DNA from: Myxococcales bacterium | Lineage (GTDB): Bacteria; Myxococcota_A; Polyangia; Nannocystales; Nannocystaceae | Length of the DNA: 64,000 nucleotides | Reading direction: 5' to 3' | NCBI GenBank assembly: GCA_020633315.1 | Contig: JACKDV010000010.1 | Span: 124,001-188,000, forward strand | In this document: positions 38,420 through 47,320 of the stretch, in pieces | Position numbering within the stretch: position 1 is the stretch's first letter | How the letters are laid out: the number at the start of each line of letters is the position of its first letter | Program-made: the position numbers and the translations under genes | The notes under the pieces: generated by a model | What the model saw: only the letters and a program-made list of their open reading frames with translations | What the model was told of the DNA's origin: nothing | Database searches by the model: none

Positions 38420-39208
38420 ATGACCATGCGCCTTCGCTGCATCCTGGGGGTCGTGCTCCTGCCGTCGATCGCCTGCAAGGGCGGGCCCGATCCCGACGAG
38501 CCGGTGCGCTACGTGCTGCGCAGCAAGGACCTCGGCCTGCTCGGCGCCACGATCACGGTGGAGGGGGTGAAGGCCACCTTCGAGCGCGAGCACTACAACG
38601 CCACCGAGGACGTGGCGAAGGCGATGGTGGCGGTGCCTCGCTCGGCTCCGCTGGTGCTCGGCTCGCTGGCGGTGGAGCTGTCCACGCCCTGCGGGCCCGA
38701 GTCGATCGCGCTGCGAGCGGAGGACGGCGACGTGGCGGCGGAGGCCAAGCGGCGCGAGGGCGGGGGGGCCATCCAGCCGATGCTCGTGCCCGCCGAGGCG
38801 CTCCCGGCCAGTCGCTCGCTGTGGACCGACGCCAAGGACGGGGCGGTCACGGTGGGCAAGGCCACGCTCGCCCACGGCGGCAACCGACTCCACGACCTCG
38901 AGTGCTCGGGCGGGCCGGCGACCATCGCCGTGGATGGCGAGGAGATCGGGCCGGTGCCCGCGGTGCAGGACGGGCGGTCGGAGGGCGGCGTGTTCGTGGC
39001 CGCGGCGCCCAGCACCTGCTACCGCTACTCGCAGGTGGTGTACGCCAAGGCCGGCTCGGGCGGCGGAGGCTTCGAGCAGCGCCTCGAGGGCTCGCAGATC
39101 CACGAGCTCGTCCACCCGGAGATCCAGTACTTCCTGCGCAGCGCCGGCGGTAGCTCGAGCGTGGAGCACACCACCTACGAGCTGCTGGTCGTGCCCTGCG
39201 GCGAGTAG
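38420..39208 (+). CDS. lipoprotein of unknown function
   Basis: 262 residues. The signal MRLRCILGVVLLPSIAC ends in a lipobox; ATG 38420 gives MTM before it and ATG 38426 is possible. The mature protein is acidic and beta-rich, with a His-rich end (SQIHELVHPEIQYFLRSAGG). No family recognised. It is convergent with the M28-type lipoprotein gene, which ends 23 bp away; a small GGCCC/GGGCC stem lies between. Confidence 0.72.
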   Translation: MTMRLRCILGVVLLPSIACKGGPDPDEPVRYVLRSKDLGLLGATITVEGVKATFEREHYNATEDVAKAMVAVPRSAPLVLGSLAVELSTPCGPESIALRAEDGDVAAEAKRREGGGAIQPMLVPAEALPASRSLWTDAKDGAVTVGKATLAHGGNRLHDLECSGGPATIAVDGEEIGPVPAVQDGRSEGGVFVAAAPSTCYRYSQVVYAKAGSGGGGFEQRLEGSQIHELVHPEIQYFLRSAGGSSSVEHTTYELLVVPCGE

Positions 39209-39217
39209 GCCAGTGCG

Positions 39218-39230
39218 CGGCCCGGCGGGC
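39218..39230. terminator. small dyad between convergent lipoprotein genes
   Basis: GGCCC (39218-39222) and GGGCC (39226-39230) with a 3-nt loop fill the 23-bp gap. The stem is short, so the call is weak. Confidence 0.25.
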
Positions 39231-39231
39231 C

Positions 39232-40794
39232 TCAGGGGCTCTGGTCGGGCTCGGGGGCGACCGGGTCGACCAGGCGGGGCAGGTCGGCGCGATCGCTGAG
39301 CTCCCAGATCAGCCGGAAGGTCAGCTCGGCGTCGCTGCGCAGCGCGGGCAGCGAGGGCTCGGGCTCGGTGCCGTCCTCGAGCACGATGCTGGGGCGGCTG
39401 AGGCTCACCGCGGGCACGCGCTGCTCGAGGAAGGGGCGGTGCCCGTGTCGCTGCGCCTCGTCGGGGCGAGGGCGGGCGGTGGGATCGAGCGCGAGCACGT
39501 TGCCCAGCAGGCTCGAGTGCTCGCCGTCGATCACCAGCAGGTCGGACTCGGTGCCGCCGAGGCGCTCGAGGTTGATCACGGCCACGATGTTCGAGGGGCG
39601 GATGCCGCTGGCCTCGAGGAAGCGCTTGGCCCCGCGGTGCCCCAGGGTGCCGGCCGCGGTGGCCACGAACACCAGCGAGCGCTCGGGGCGACGCCCGGCC
39701 TCGCGCCAGCGCCCCGAGGCCTCGGCCACCGCGAGCAGCACGGCCAGCCCGCTGGCGTTGGCGATCGACACCCCGTCGGGATCGGGCTCGCTCAGGCCGC
39801 CCGCGTCCCAGTGGGCCACCAGCACCACCGCCTGCTCGGGGCGGTGGCCGCCGGCGATGCGGCCGATGACGTTGGCGTCCTCGAACCAGCGCTCGTCGAC
39901 CACGTACTGCAGCTCGGCGGTGGAGCCGGGGCGGGCCTTGGCCTCCAGCAGCGCCTGGTGGATCTCGGGGGTCACGAAGCCCTCGAGGTCGAGCGCGGCC
40001 GGAGGATCGCGACCCAGCAGCAGGGCCTGGATCTCGGGCTGCTGCCAGTCCGCGGCGGCGCTCCGCAGGGCGGCCTGGTCCTCGCCGGGGATCGGCAGCA
40101 CGGCCACGCTGGCGCCGTCGCGCCATGCCCCGTCGAAGAGCTCGCGGAAGGCCTCGTGCGGCGAGGCATCGTCGGCCACCACCGGCAGGCCGAGCACCTC
40201 GATGAGGTCGAGAGGGGCGGGGGGCTCGGGGCTGGCACCGGCCGGCCCCGCGGGCGCGCTCGGGGGCAGACCGTCGCCCTCGCCCAGCCGGAGCTGGAGG
40301 ATGCGCTCGCCCGCGGCCCCGCGGTGACGCACCCATAGCCCGTCGGCGAAGCGCTGGGGCGGCGGCGCCTCGGGGGGCTCCTTGGGAGGGGCGGTGCCGG
40401 GCTCCGGCAGCGGGGGGCCCGAGCTCAGGGTGAGCGCCACGTCGTGGGTCTGGACCACGCGGATCCCCACCGGCTGCGTCCAGCCGAGCTCGGGGCCGTT
40501 GGGGCTCACCCCGGCGGCCTCGAGCACGGAGATCACGAAGCCCTCGGTGAGCTGACCGCCCTCGGTGCCGGGGCGTCGCCCGCTGAGCTCGGGGCCGGTG
40601 AGGAAGCCGAGGTAGCGCTGCAGCGAGGCGTCCCAGCGCTCGGCGATGCGATCGCCGGGGCGCTCGTTGGACAGCGGGATCACCCGCCACGAGGGCATGG
40701 CGGGATCCGGGTCGTCGATCTCGAGGTCCTCGATGGGCTCGAGCTTGCACGCGGCGAGCAGGCCCAGCAGCGGTAGCGACCACCAGCGTCTCAT
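39232..40794 (-). CDS. M28-family peptidase-like lipoprotein with degenerate active site
   Basis: 520 residues. The signal MRRWWSLPLLGLLAAC has a lipobox. The fold follows M28 zinc peptidases: VVLVAHWDAGG (the H-x-D pair), GVSIANASGLAVLLAVAEAS (normally with a bridging Asp), SLVFVATAAGTLGHRGAKRF (where active members have adjacent Glu-Glu) and HRPFLEQRVPAVSLS (late His). The Glu-Glu pair and the bridging Asp are absent, so hydrolysis is unlikely. It is the last gene of the potassium-transport cluster and overlaps the stop of the MscS gene by 4 bp. A structural or binding role on the outside of the cell is inference. Confidence 0.78.
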   Translation of the reverse strand: MRRWWSLPLLGLLAACKLEPIEDLEIDDPDPAMPSWRVIPLSNERPGDRIAERWDASLQRYLGFLTGPELSGRRPGTEGGQLTEGFVISVLEAAGVSPNGPELGWTQPVGIRVVQTHDVALTLSSGPPLPEPGTAPPKEPPEAPPPQRFADGLWVRHRGAAGERILQLRLGEGDGLPPSAPAGPAGASPEPPAPLDLIEVLGLPVVADDASPHEAFRELFDGAWRDGASVAVLPIPGEDQAALRSAAADWQQPEIQALLLGRDPPAALDLEGFVTPEIHQALLEAKARPGSTAELQYVVDERWFEDANVIGRIAGGHRPEQAVVLVAHWDAGGLSEPDPDGVSIANASGLAVLLAVAEASGRWREAGRRPERSLVFVATAAGTLGHRGAKRFLEASGIRPSNIVAVINLERLGGTESDLLVIDGEHSSLLGNVLALDPTARPRPDEAQRHGHRPFLEQRVPAVSLSRPSIVLEDGTEPEPSLPALRSDAELTFRLIWELSDRADLPRLVDPVAPEPDQSP

Positions 40795-41705
40795 GAGCTG
40801 TACGTCTCCCAGCTGCGCACCTCGTCGCGGAGCTGTCGCTCCACCGCGCGCGAGACCACCTCGGGGCGACGGGTGCACCAGGTCTGGAAGGAGAGCACCC
40901 AGCGGCCGTCGTCGAGGCGCAGCGAGGGGCGGCTGCCCGCGCGGCGGTAGGGGCTGAGGTGGGCGACCCGGCGCAGGCGCTCGCGCTGGTCCGCATCGAG
41001 CTCGCCCACGGGCAGCTCGACGATGAGCGGCAGGGCCTGCTGCTCGCGGCCCACCTGCACCGCCGAGCGCACGACCTCGCGGTTGGGCATCCACAGCGAG
41101 CCCCCGTTGCTCAGCCGCAGCATGGTGCGCAGCAGGCCGATGTGGCGGACGGTGCCCGAGTGCTTGCCCACCTCGATCTGGTCGCCCTCCAGGAAGCGGG
41201 CGCGCCCGGCCAGGGCCACGCCCGCCGCGAAGTCCTGCAGCCCGCCGGGCAGCGCGATGGCGATCACCAGCGCCGCGGCCACGGCCACCAGGGTGGTGAG
41301 CAGCGGGACCACGGTGAAGACCATCCAGGCCAGCAGCAGGCCCACGCCCACCATCAGGACGATCTCGGCGTAGCTGCGCATGCGGGCGAGGCGGCGGCGC
41401 GGGTCCCAGCCCAGGCGCCAGGCGATGCGCATCGCCACCAGCAGCACGCGGCGCATCACCACCACCAGCAGCAGCAGGGCGATGGCCACCAGGGCCCGCC
41501 CGGGGGTGAGCACGTCGACCACGTGCTGGAGCTCGGCGATGAGCTCGGTGCCCAGCTCGTCGGCGTAGGTGCGCACGCGGGCCGGCTGCTCCTCGTCGAT
41601 CGAGCGCGAGCCGCAGGCGCTCAGCAGCGCGGCGGCGGCCAGCGTCACCGCGGCCCGGGCCCGAGTCCCGGTGCTCCCCGTAGACGAGCGCGAAGGCGTC
41701 GACAC
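40791..41705 (-). CDS. MscS family mechanosensitive channel with lipoprotein signal
   Basis: 304 residues. The N-terminus (AAVTLAAAALLSAC) reads as a lipoprotein signal with a lipobox, unusual for a channel. Helices follow (ALVAIALLLLVVVMRRVLLV, SYAEIVLMVGVGLLLAWMVF, VPLLTTLVAVAAALVIAIAL). The MscS pore and beta-domain come next (PGGLQDFAAGVALAGRARFL, GDQIEVGKHSGTVRHIGLLR, GSLWMPNREVV). Such channels open under membrane tension to release solutes. The GTG start overlaps the antiporter stop by one base (TAGTG), so the two are translated together. Confidence 0.85.
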   Translation of the reverse strand: MSTPSRSSTGSTGTRARAAVTLAAAALLSACGSRSIDEEQPARVRTYADELGTELIAELQHVVDVLTPGRALVAIALLLLVVVMRRVLLVAMRIAWRLGWDPRRRLARMRSYAEIVLMVGVGLLLAWMVFTVVPLLTTLVAVAAALVIAIALPGGLQDFAAGVALAGRARFLEGDQIEVGKHSGTVRHIGLLRTMLRLSNGGSLWMPNREVVRSAVQVGREQQALPLIVELPVGELDADQRERLRRVAHLSPYRRAGSRPSLRLDDGRWVLSFQTWCTRRPEVVSRAVERQLRDEVRSWETYSS

Positions 41706-44700
41706 TAGCCACCCCCTCCCACCGAGCCGGTCTCGCGCAGGGCGGCGACCAGATCGTCCTTGATGAATTCCTTGATCCCCAGCGCCCCCAGGCGCTCCTC
41801 GACCAGGCCGGTGGCGATGAGGAAGCGCAGGTGGACCTCGATGGCCTCGTCGTCCATGCCCAGCCCGGCCGCGATCGCGACGTGGGGCTGGTCGCCGTGG
41901 CGCACCAGCAGGGTGAGGATGGCCTGGGCCTCGGGACGCATCTGCTGCACGAAGGGCAGACGCCACGACAGCGCCACGATCGGGCGCAGCCGCAGGGCGT
42001 CGTCGACCAGCTCGGCGTGGGCCCGCCACAGGTCCATGGCGCGACGCAGGCTTCCGCCCGCCACCGCGCCCAGCCGGCGCATGTAGGTGTCCTGGGGCGA
42101 GCGCCGCATGAGCTTGGCCAGCCACGCCCCGCGCGGGGCCGGGTACACGCAGCGGTGCCCGCCCAGCTCGCGGCGCGCCTCGATCACCGCGGCGAGGGTG
42201 GGCAGGTCGAGGGGCTGCAGGTGCACGCGGCAGGGGAAGGCCTCGTCGAGGGCCACCAGCCCCTGCCAGGCCATCAGCGATTCCTCGGCCGTGGCCACCA
42301 GCCAGAAGGCGTGGCTGCGGGTGGCGACCACCCGCGTGATGAAGGCCTCCATCTGCTCGAGGCCGTCGGCGGTGGGCGAGAAGTAGCGCTGGAGGTCGTC
42401 GATCACCACGATCGACGCGGAGCTGCGCAGGGCGTGGAGCACCGCGTCCTCCTCGTCGGCCACCCCCAGCGCGGCGGCGAGGGCCGAGCGCAGGGTGGTG
42501 CCCTCGGCGATGGGCCGCACCGAGACCACCCGCCGCGTGCCGAGCTTGAGCTGGGCGATGCCGAGGGTGGAGCTCTTGCCCGTGCCCGAGGGGCCGACCA
42601 CCAGCGCCCCGTTGCCGTGGGCGGGATCGGACTGCCACGCGCGCTCGGCCCGGACGATCGCGCCCAGGGCGTCGCGGTTGGCCACGAACAGCCGCGGGTC
42701 TCGCAGCGGCTCGCCCGAGAACAGCGAGGCGTGCAGGCCCTCGAGGCGACCGCGTCGCTGGGTGAGCTGCTCGCCGAGGAACGAGCGGATCGCATGCGCG
42801 TCGAAGCGCTCGAGCCCCGCCCGCAGGCGGTAGCGCAGCGCGAGGTCCTCGGCGGCCTGGCCCACCTCGCCGGTCTGCAGCGCATGCAGCAGCCGCCGCA
42901 GCGCCTCCGTGCTGCGTCGCTGCCACAGGCGGGCGCGCACCCGCAGCCGCTCGAAGCGGCCGAGCTGCGCCGCCGCGGTGCCGTGGTCGCCCCCGGCGGT
43001 GGCGGTGACCATGTCGCTGAGCTGCTCGGCCAGCCCGCTCACCGCGTCGATCAGGCGGGCGCGCCCCTCCTGCCAGCTCCGAGCCGCGCTGGCCTGGATC
43101 GCCTCGAGCATGGCCTGCCCGCGCTCGAGCGCCTCGTCGAGCTGGGTGACCGAGCCGCCCTCCTCGCCGCGGGCGCGGGCGGCCGCCTCGAAGCCGAACT
43201 CGGCGAGGTTGACCACCTCGCGCATCTGATCACGGGTGGCGGCGAAGGCCGCCGCGGCGTCGCCCAGGCACTCCTCGATGAGCGGCAGCACGCGGCCGGC
43301 GAGCTGCACCTCCTTGAGCTCGCGGGCGTTGACCCCCACCACCTCCACCGTGGCCGGTCGCGGGGCGCGGGCCAGGGCCTCGAGCGAGGCGACCACGGTG
43401 ATCTGCTCGTCGCCGTCGGCCACGAAGCTGCGCAGCTCGGCCCCGGCGTTGTCGCTGGAGGTGGCCCGGCGCACGCGGGTCGCCAGGGTGCGCAGCTCCT
43501 TGGCCGCGGGCTTGGGCAGCACGGCGCGGATCTGGGCTGCGGCCCGCGACCACGCATCGTCGTCGCCGAGGTCGGCCGCGCGCGGCAGCGAGGCCAGGCG
43601 GCGACGCTGCTCCTCCACCAGCACGCCCACCCGCTCGAACGCGACGTCGAGGGGGTCGACCACCTCCTGCTGCAGGCGGGCGCACACCCGGTGCTCGACC
43701 AGCTCGGTCTCGGCGTTGAAGCGCAGGCGATCGACGGCGGCGCGGCGCCGCGAGGGCCAGGCGCGGGCGTCGTCCTCCAGGCGGCGCACGCTGGCGGCGA
43801 GCTCCCGCTCCACCGCGGAGTAGCGCCGACGGGCGCGGGCCCCGGGCGCTCCCAGCACGGCGAGGCGACGGCCCAGCTCGCGGGTGGCCGCCCACAGGGT
43901 GGCCTCGTGGTTGGCCGCCACCTTCTCCAGCACCAGGTCACGACGCGCCGAGAGCTCGGCCTCCACCTCCTCCCAGCGGCTGGTCCGCAGGGCCACCCGC
44001 TCGAGGGTCTCGAGGCACTCGATCTCGTAGCGCTGCCAGTCGTGCAGGCTCTCCTCGGCCAGGCGGGTCATCGCGGGCTCGAGCACGGCGCGCGCGGTGA
44101 TCCGCACCGGCACCCGCCGCCGCCTCCGGCTCCGACGACCGCTGAGCAGGGCCCCCAGGGCGGTGCTGCGCTTGATCCAGCGGGCACGCCAGCCGTCGTC
44201 CGCCGCCACCTCGGCGTTGCGCTCCTCGAGCGCAACCTCGATCGCCGGGGGCAGCGCCTCGAGGTGCTCGAGCTGTCGGGCGAGCAGGCCTCGCAGCACC
44301 TCGGCCCGATCGCTGAGCTCCTCGAGGTCCACGCGGTCCAGGCCGCGGAGCACCGAGGCCGCGCCGTGATCGCTGGTGCGCCCGTCGGTCGGGGGCGAGA
44401 TGCTCTTGCGCCAGCGCGTGACGGCCGGGGCGAGCTGCTCCTCGCGCCAGTGCGCCCACGGGGCCGAGAGCTCCTCGCGCAGCTCGGCGAGCAGCGAGCG
44501 CAGCACCGGGGCCTCGAGCTCCTCGGGGAGCTCGGCGACCGCCTCGGGCGAGGCGTCCTCCTCCTCGTCGGCCGTGCTGGCCCCGCGCGCGTCGGCGGTC
44601 TCGCCCGCGCCCTGCAGGGCCATGCGCAGGGTGACGGGGCCGACCAGCAGGTTCACGGCCACCACCGCCATGCCCAGCGCGGCGATCGTCGTGCCGAGCT

Positions 44701-45868
44701 CGGGCAGCGAGCCCGCGGCCAGTCCCACCAGCCCCAGGGTGACCCCCGCCTGCGGCAGGTAGCCCAGCCACGCCAGGCGCCGCACCGCGTCGGACTCGCC
44801 GCCCGCCGCCCCGCCCACGCGCGCCGCCACGAAGTAGCCCGCGGCCCGGGCTCCGCACAGCACCAGCGCCAGCGGCAGCAGCGACCAGGTGGCGGCCAGG
44901 TCGATGCTCGCGCCCGCGTTGGTGAAGAACACGATGAAGACGGGCAGCGAGATCGTCTCGAGCGGGTGCAGCAGGTCGTGCTCGAAGGGCGAGAAGTTGC
45001 GCACCGACACGCCGGCCACGATGAACACCAGCAGCAGCTCGAGGTGCAGCACCTCGCTGATCTCGGCCACCACCAGCACCATCGCCGCCACGAACAGCAG
45101 CATCTCGGTCTTCACCCAGCGCAGGTAGGCGATGAGGATCCCGCCCAGGATCGCGCCGGCCAGCACCGAGGCGCCCAGCTCCTCGCCCAGGTGCACCAGC
45201 ACGTCCACGCCCAGGCCGCCGCCGCCCAGCAGCGCCTTGCTCACCGCGAGCGCCATGGCGAGGCTGACCACCACCACCACGTCCTTGACCACCGCCGCGC
45301 CGAGCACGATCTCGGTGAGGCGGCCCTTGGCTCCGCTCTCGCTCTGCACCGCGAGCGCGATCGCGGGCGAGGTGCCCAGCGAGAGCGCGCCGAACACCAG
45401 CGCCATGGCGATGGTGGCGGTGGTGTCGGGCAGGCCGAGGATCCCCGTGCCCAGCTCGAAGACCACCAGCGCCCCGCCCACCAGCAGCAGGCCGGCGACG
45501 AGCTTCACCCCGATGGTGGCGCCCAGGGTGCGGGTGAGCCGGGCCAGGGCCTTGAGGTCGAGCTCGAGCCCGGCCGTGGTGGCGATGAGGCCCAGCGCCA
45601 GGGTGCTGAACATCTTGAGCTCGACGACGACGGTCTTCGAGAGGATGTCCACCGCGAACGGTCCCAGGGCCACGCCGCTGAGGATGTAGCCGGTGACCTT
45701 GGGCAGCGACAGGCGCGAGCCCAGCTCGGCCAGCGCGAACGCGGCCAGCACCACGAAGCCGATCGCGGCCAGGGTGATGGGATCGGCTCCCCCGGCGTTG
45801 TCGGTCTTGAGCGCCTTGAGGCCGACCATCATGGCCAGCAGGGCGAAGACGACGAAGAGGCGGCGCAT
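41705..45868 (-). CDS. cation:proton antiporter fused to a long helical region and a C-terminal AAA+ ATPase
   Basis: 1387 residues. Residues 1-425 are a CPA2/KefB-like exchanger with about 12 helices (SLPKVTGYILSGVALGPFAV, GLIATTAGLELDLKALARL, IALAVQSESGAKGRLTEIVL, FFTNAGASIDLAATWSLLPL). Residues 430-1050 are charged and helical, coiled-coil-like. From about residue 1085 there is an ATPase: Walker A LVVGPSGTGKSSTLG (about residue 1091), Walker B SIVVIDDLQRYF (about residue 1152), a sensor-like WLVATAEES, and an AAA lid with a winged-helix-like end (HLRFLIATGLVEERLGALGI). No RCK (TrkA-N) domain is present, the usual regulator of KefB-type exchangers. It is flanked by trkH upstream (6-bp gap) and mscS downstream (1-bp overlap). 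Confidence 0.9.
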   Translation of the reverse strand: MRRLFVVFALLAMMVGLKALKTDNAGGADPITLAAIGFVVLAAFALAELGSRLSLPKVTGYILSGVALGPFAVDILSKTVVVELKMFSTLALGLIATTAGLELDLKALARLTRTLGATIGVKLVAGLLLVGGALVVFELGTGILGLPDTTATIAMALVFGALSLGTSPAIALAVQSESGAKGRLTEIVLGAAVVKDVVVVVSLAMALAVSKALLGGGGLGVDVLVHLGEELGASVLAGAILGGILIAYLRWVKTEMLLFVAAMVLVVAEISEVLHLELLLVFIVAGVSVRNFSPFEHDLLHPLETISLPVFIVFFTNAGASIDLAATWSLLPLALVLCGARAAGYFVAARVGGAAGGESDAVRRLAWLGYLPQAGVTLGLVGLAAGSLPELGTTIAALGMAVVAVNLLVGPVTLRMALQGAGETADARGASTADEEEDASPEAVAELPEELEAPVLRSLLAELREELSAPWAHWREEQLAPAVTRWRKSISPPTDGRTSDHGAASVLRGLDRVDLEELSDRAEVLRGLLARQLEHLEALPPAIEVALEERNAEVAADDGWRARWIKRSTALGALLSGRRSRRRRRVPVRITARAVLEPAMTRLAEESLHDWQRYEIECLETLERVALRTSRWEEVEAELSARRDLVLEKVAANHEATLWAATRELGRRLAVLGAPGARARRRYSAVERELAASVRRLEDDARAWPSRRRAAVDRLRFNAETELVEHRVCARLQQEVVDPLDVAFERVGVLVEEQRRRLASLPRAADLGDDDAWSRAAAQIRAVLPKPAAKELRTLATRVRRATSSDNAGAELRSFVADGDEQITVVASLEALARAPRPATVEVVGVNARELKEVQLAGRVLPLIEECLGDAAAAFAATRDQMREVVNLAEFGFEAAARARGEEGGSVTQLDEALERGQAMLEAIQASAARSWQEGRARLIDAVSGLAEQLSDMVTATAGGDHGTAAAQLGRFERLRVRARLWQRRSTEALRRLLHALQTGEVGQAAEDLALRYRLRAGLERFDAHAIRSFLGEQLTQRRGRLEGLHASLFSGEPLRDPRLFVANRDALGAIVRAERAWQSDPAHGNGALVVGPSGTGKSSTLGIAQLKLGTRRVVSVRPIAEGTTLRSALAAALGVADEEDAVLHALRSSASIVVIDDLQRYFSPTADGLEQMEAFITRVVATRSHAFWLVATAEESLMAWQGLVALDEAFPCRVHLQPLDLPTLAAVIEARRELGGHRCVYPAPRGAWLAKLMRRSPQDTYMRRLGAVAGGSLRRAMDLWRAHAELVDDALRLRPIVALSWRLPFVQQMRPEAQAILTLLVRHGDQPHVAIAAGLGMDDEAIEVHLRFLIATGLVEERLGALGIKEFIKDDLVAALRETGSVGGGG

Positions 45869-45874
45869 GGTGGG

Positions 45875-47320
45875 CTACCTCCTCCAGCACTCGCGGGTGA
45901 ACACCGCGAACAGGGCGAAGATCTCGAGGCGACCGGCGATCATGCACAGGCACAGGGCGCCCTTGCCCAGGCCCGGCACGAAGCCGAAGTTCTGTGCGGG
46001 TCCCACCTCGGCCAGGCCCGGGCCCACGCTCGACAGGCAGGCCACGGTGGCGCTCATGGCCGACAGCAGATCGAGGCCCAGGGCCACCAGCAGGAACGAG
46101 GTGATGCCGAACAGCAGCATGTAGGCGGCGAAGAAGGTGGCGATGCCCGCGACCACCTCGCGCCCCAGGTTGCCGCCGCCCACCCGGATGGTCTGCACCA
46201 CGTGGGGGCGCACCGCGGCCCGGAGCTCGCGCAGCACCACCTTGCCCAGGATGAACACCCGCGAGGCCTTGAGCCCCCCCGCGGTCGAGCCGGCGCAGGC
46301 GCCCATGAACATGCACAGGAACAGCGCGAAGCGGGCCACGTCGGGGTAGGTGTCGAAGTCCTCCGTCATGAAGCCGGTGGTGGTGGTCACCGCGGCGGTC
46401 TGGAAGGCGGCGAAGCGCAGCGAGTCGAGCACCGAGCCGTGGCGGGCGTGGATCGACGCGGCCACCAGCAGGATCACGATCGCGTTGACCGCGAGGTAGA
46501 AGCGCAGCTCGTAGTTGCGCCACAGCTCCGACCAGCGGCCCTTGAGCAGCCCGTAGTACAGGCCGAAGTTGAGCCCGGCCACCAGCATGAAGGCGGTGAT
46601 GATCCAGTCGATGGCCGGGCTGCCGTAGGCGCCGATGCTGGCTCCGCGGGTGGAGAAGCCGCCGGTGCCCAGGGTGGACATCGCGTGGCAGATGGCGTCG
46701 TAGAGCGGCATGCCGGCCACCACCAGCAGCGCGGTGGCGAGCGCGGTGAGGCCCCCGTACACCCACCACAGCGCGAGCGCGGTCTGCTGGATGCGCGGGC
46801 GCAGGCCCTCGGTGATGGGGCCGGGCACCTCCGACTTGAACAGGTGCTTGGCGCCCACGCCCAGGATGGGGAACACGGCGACGAACAGCACCACGATGCC
46901 CATGCCGCCCACCCAGTGCATGAGGCAGCGCCACAGGTTGGTGGCGCGGCTCAGGCCGTCCACGTCGCCCACCACGGTGGCGCCGGTGGTGGTGAAGCCC
47001 GAGACCGCCTCGAACAGCGCGCCCATCGGGTCGGGGATGGAGCCCTCGATCATCATGGGCAGGCCGCCCAGGATCCCAAGGCACAGCCAGGTGAGCGCGA
47101 CCACCCCCAGGGCGTCCTTGCGGTGGATCTCGTCGGGGGCGCCGCGGCCCAGGCGGCGCAGGGCGAAGGCCACGGCGAAGGCGGCCGCGGCCGTGATCCC
47201 GTAGGCCGCGGTGGAGCGGGGGGAGCCGTCGTAGGCGGCCAGCGACGCGGGGATCAGCATCAGCAGCGCGACGATGCCGATGAGCGTGCCGGTCAGACCG
47301 CTGACGACCCGTGGGTTCAC
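45875..47320 (-). CDS. trkH: TrkH-type potassium uptake channel subunit
   Basis: 481 residues. The protein forms the K+ pathway of the Trk system. All four selectivity-filter loops are readable: SGFTTTGATVVGD, MSTLGTGGFSTRG, VTTTTGFMTEDF and LSSVGPGLAEVGP. They are separated by paired helices as expected for the two-helix-per-repeat fold. The GTG start at 47320 overlaps the trkA stop by 4 bp (GTGA). Uptake is driven by the membrane potential and gated by TrkA. Confidence 0.93.
   Translation of the reverse strand: MNPRVVSGLTGTLIGIVALLMLIPASLAAYDGSPRSTAAYGITAAAAFAVAFALRRLGRGAPDEIHRKDALGVVALTWLCLGILGGLPMMIEGSIPDPMGALFEAVSGFTTTGATVVGDVDGLSRATNLWRCLMHWVGGMGIVVLFVAVFPILGVGAKHLFKSEVPGPITEGLRPRIQQTALALWWVYGGLTALATALLVVAGMPLYDAICHAMSTLGTGGFSTRGASIGAYGSPAIDWIITAFMLVAGLNFGLYYGLLKGRWSELWRNYELRFYLAVNAIVILLVAASIHARHGSVLDSLRFAAFQTAAVTTTTGFMTEDFDTYPDVARFALFLCMFMGACAGSTAGGLKASRVFILGKVVLRELRAAVRPHVVQTIRVGGGNLGREVVAGIATFFAAYMLLFGITSFLLVALGLDLLSAMSATVACLSSVGPGLAEVGPAQNFGFVPGLGKGALCLCMIAGRLEIFALFAVFTRECWRR

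Noticed and set aside
39232..40794. Active M28 aminopeptidase.
   Set aside because: The Glu-Glu pair and the bridging Asp are missing from the expected motif positions.
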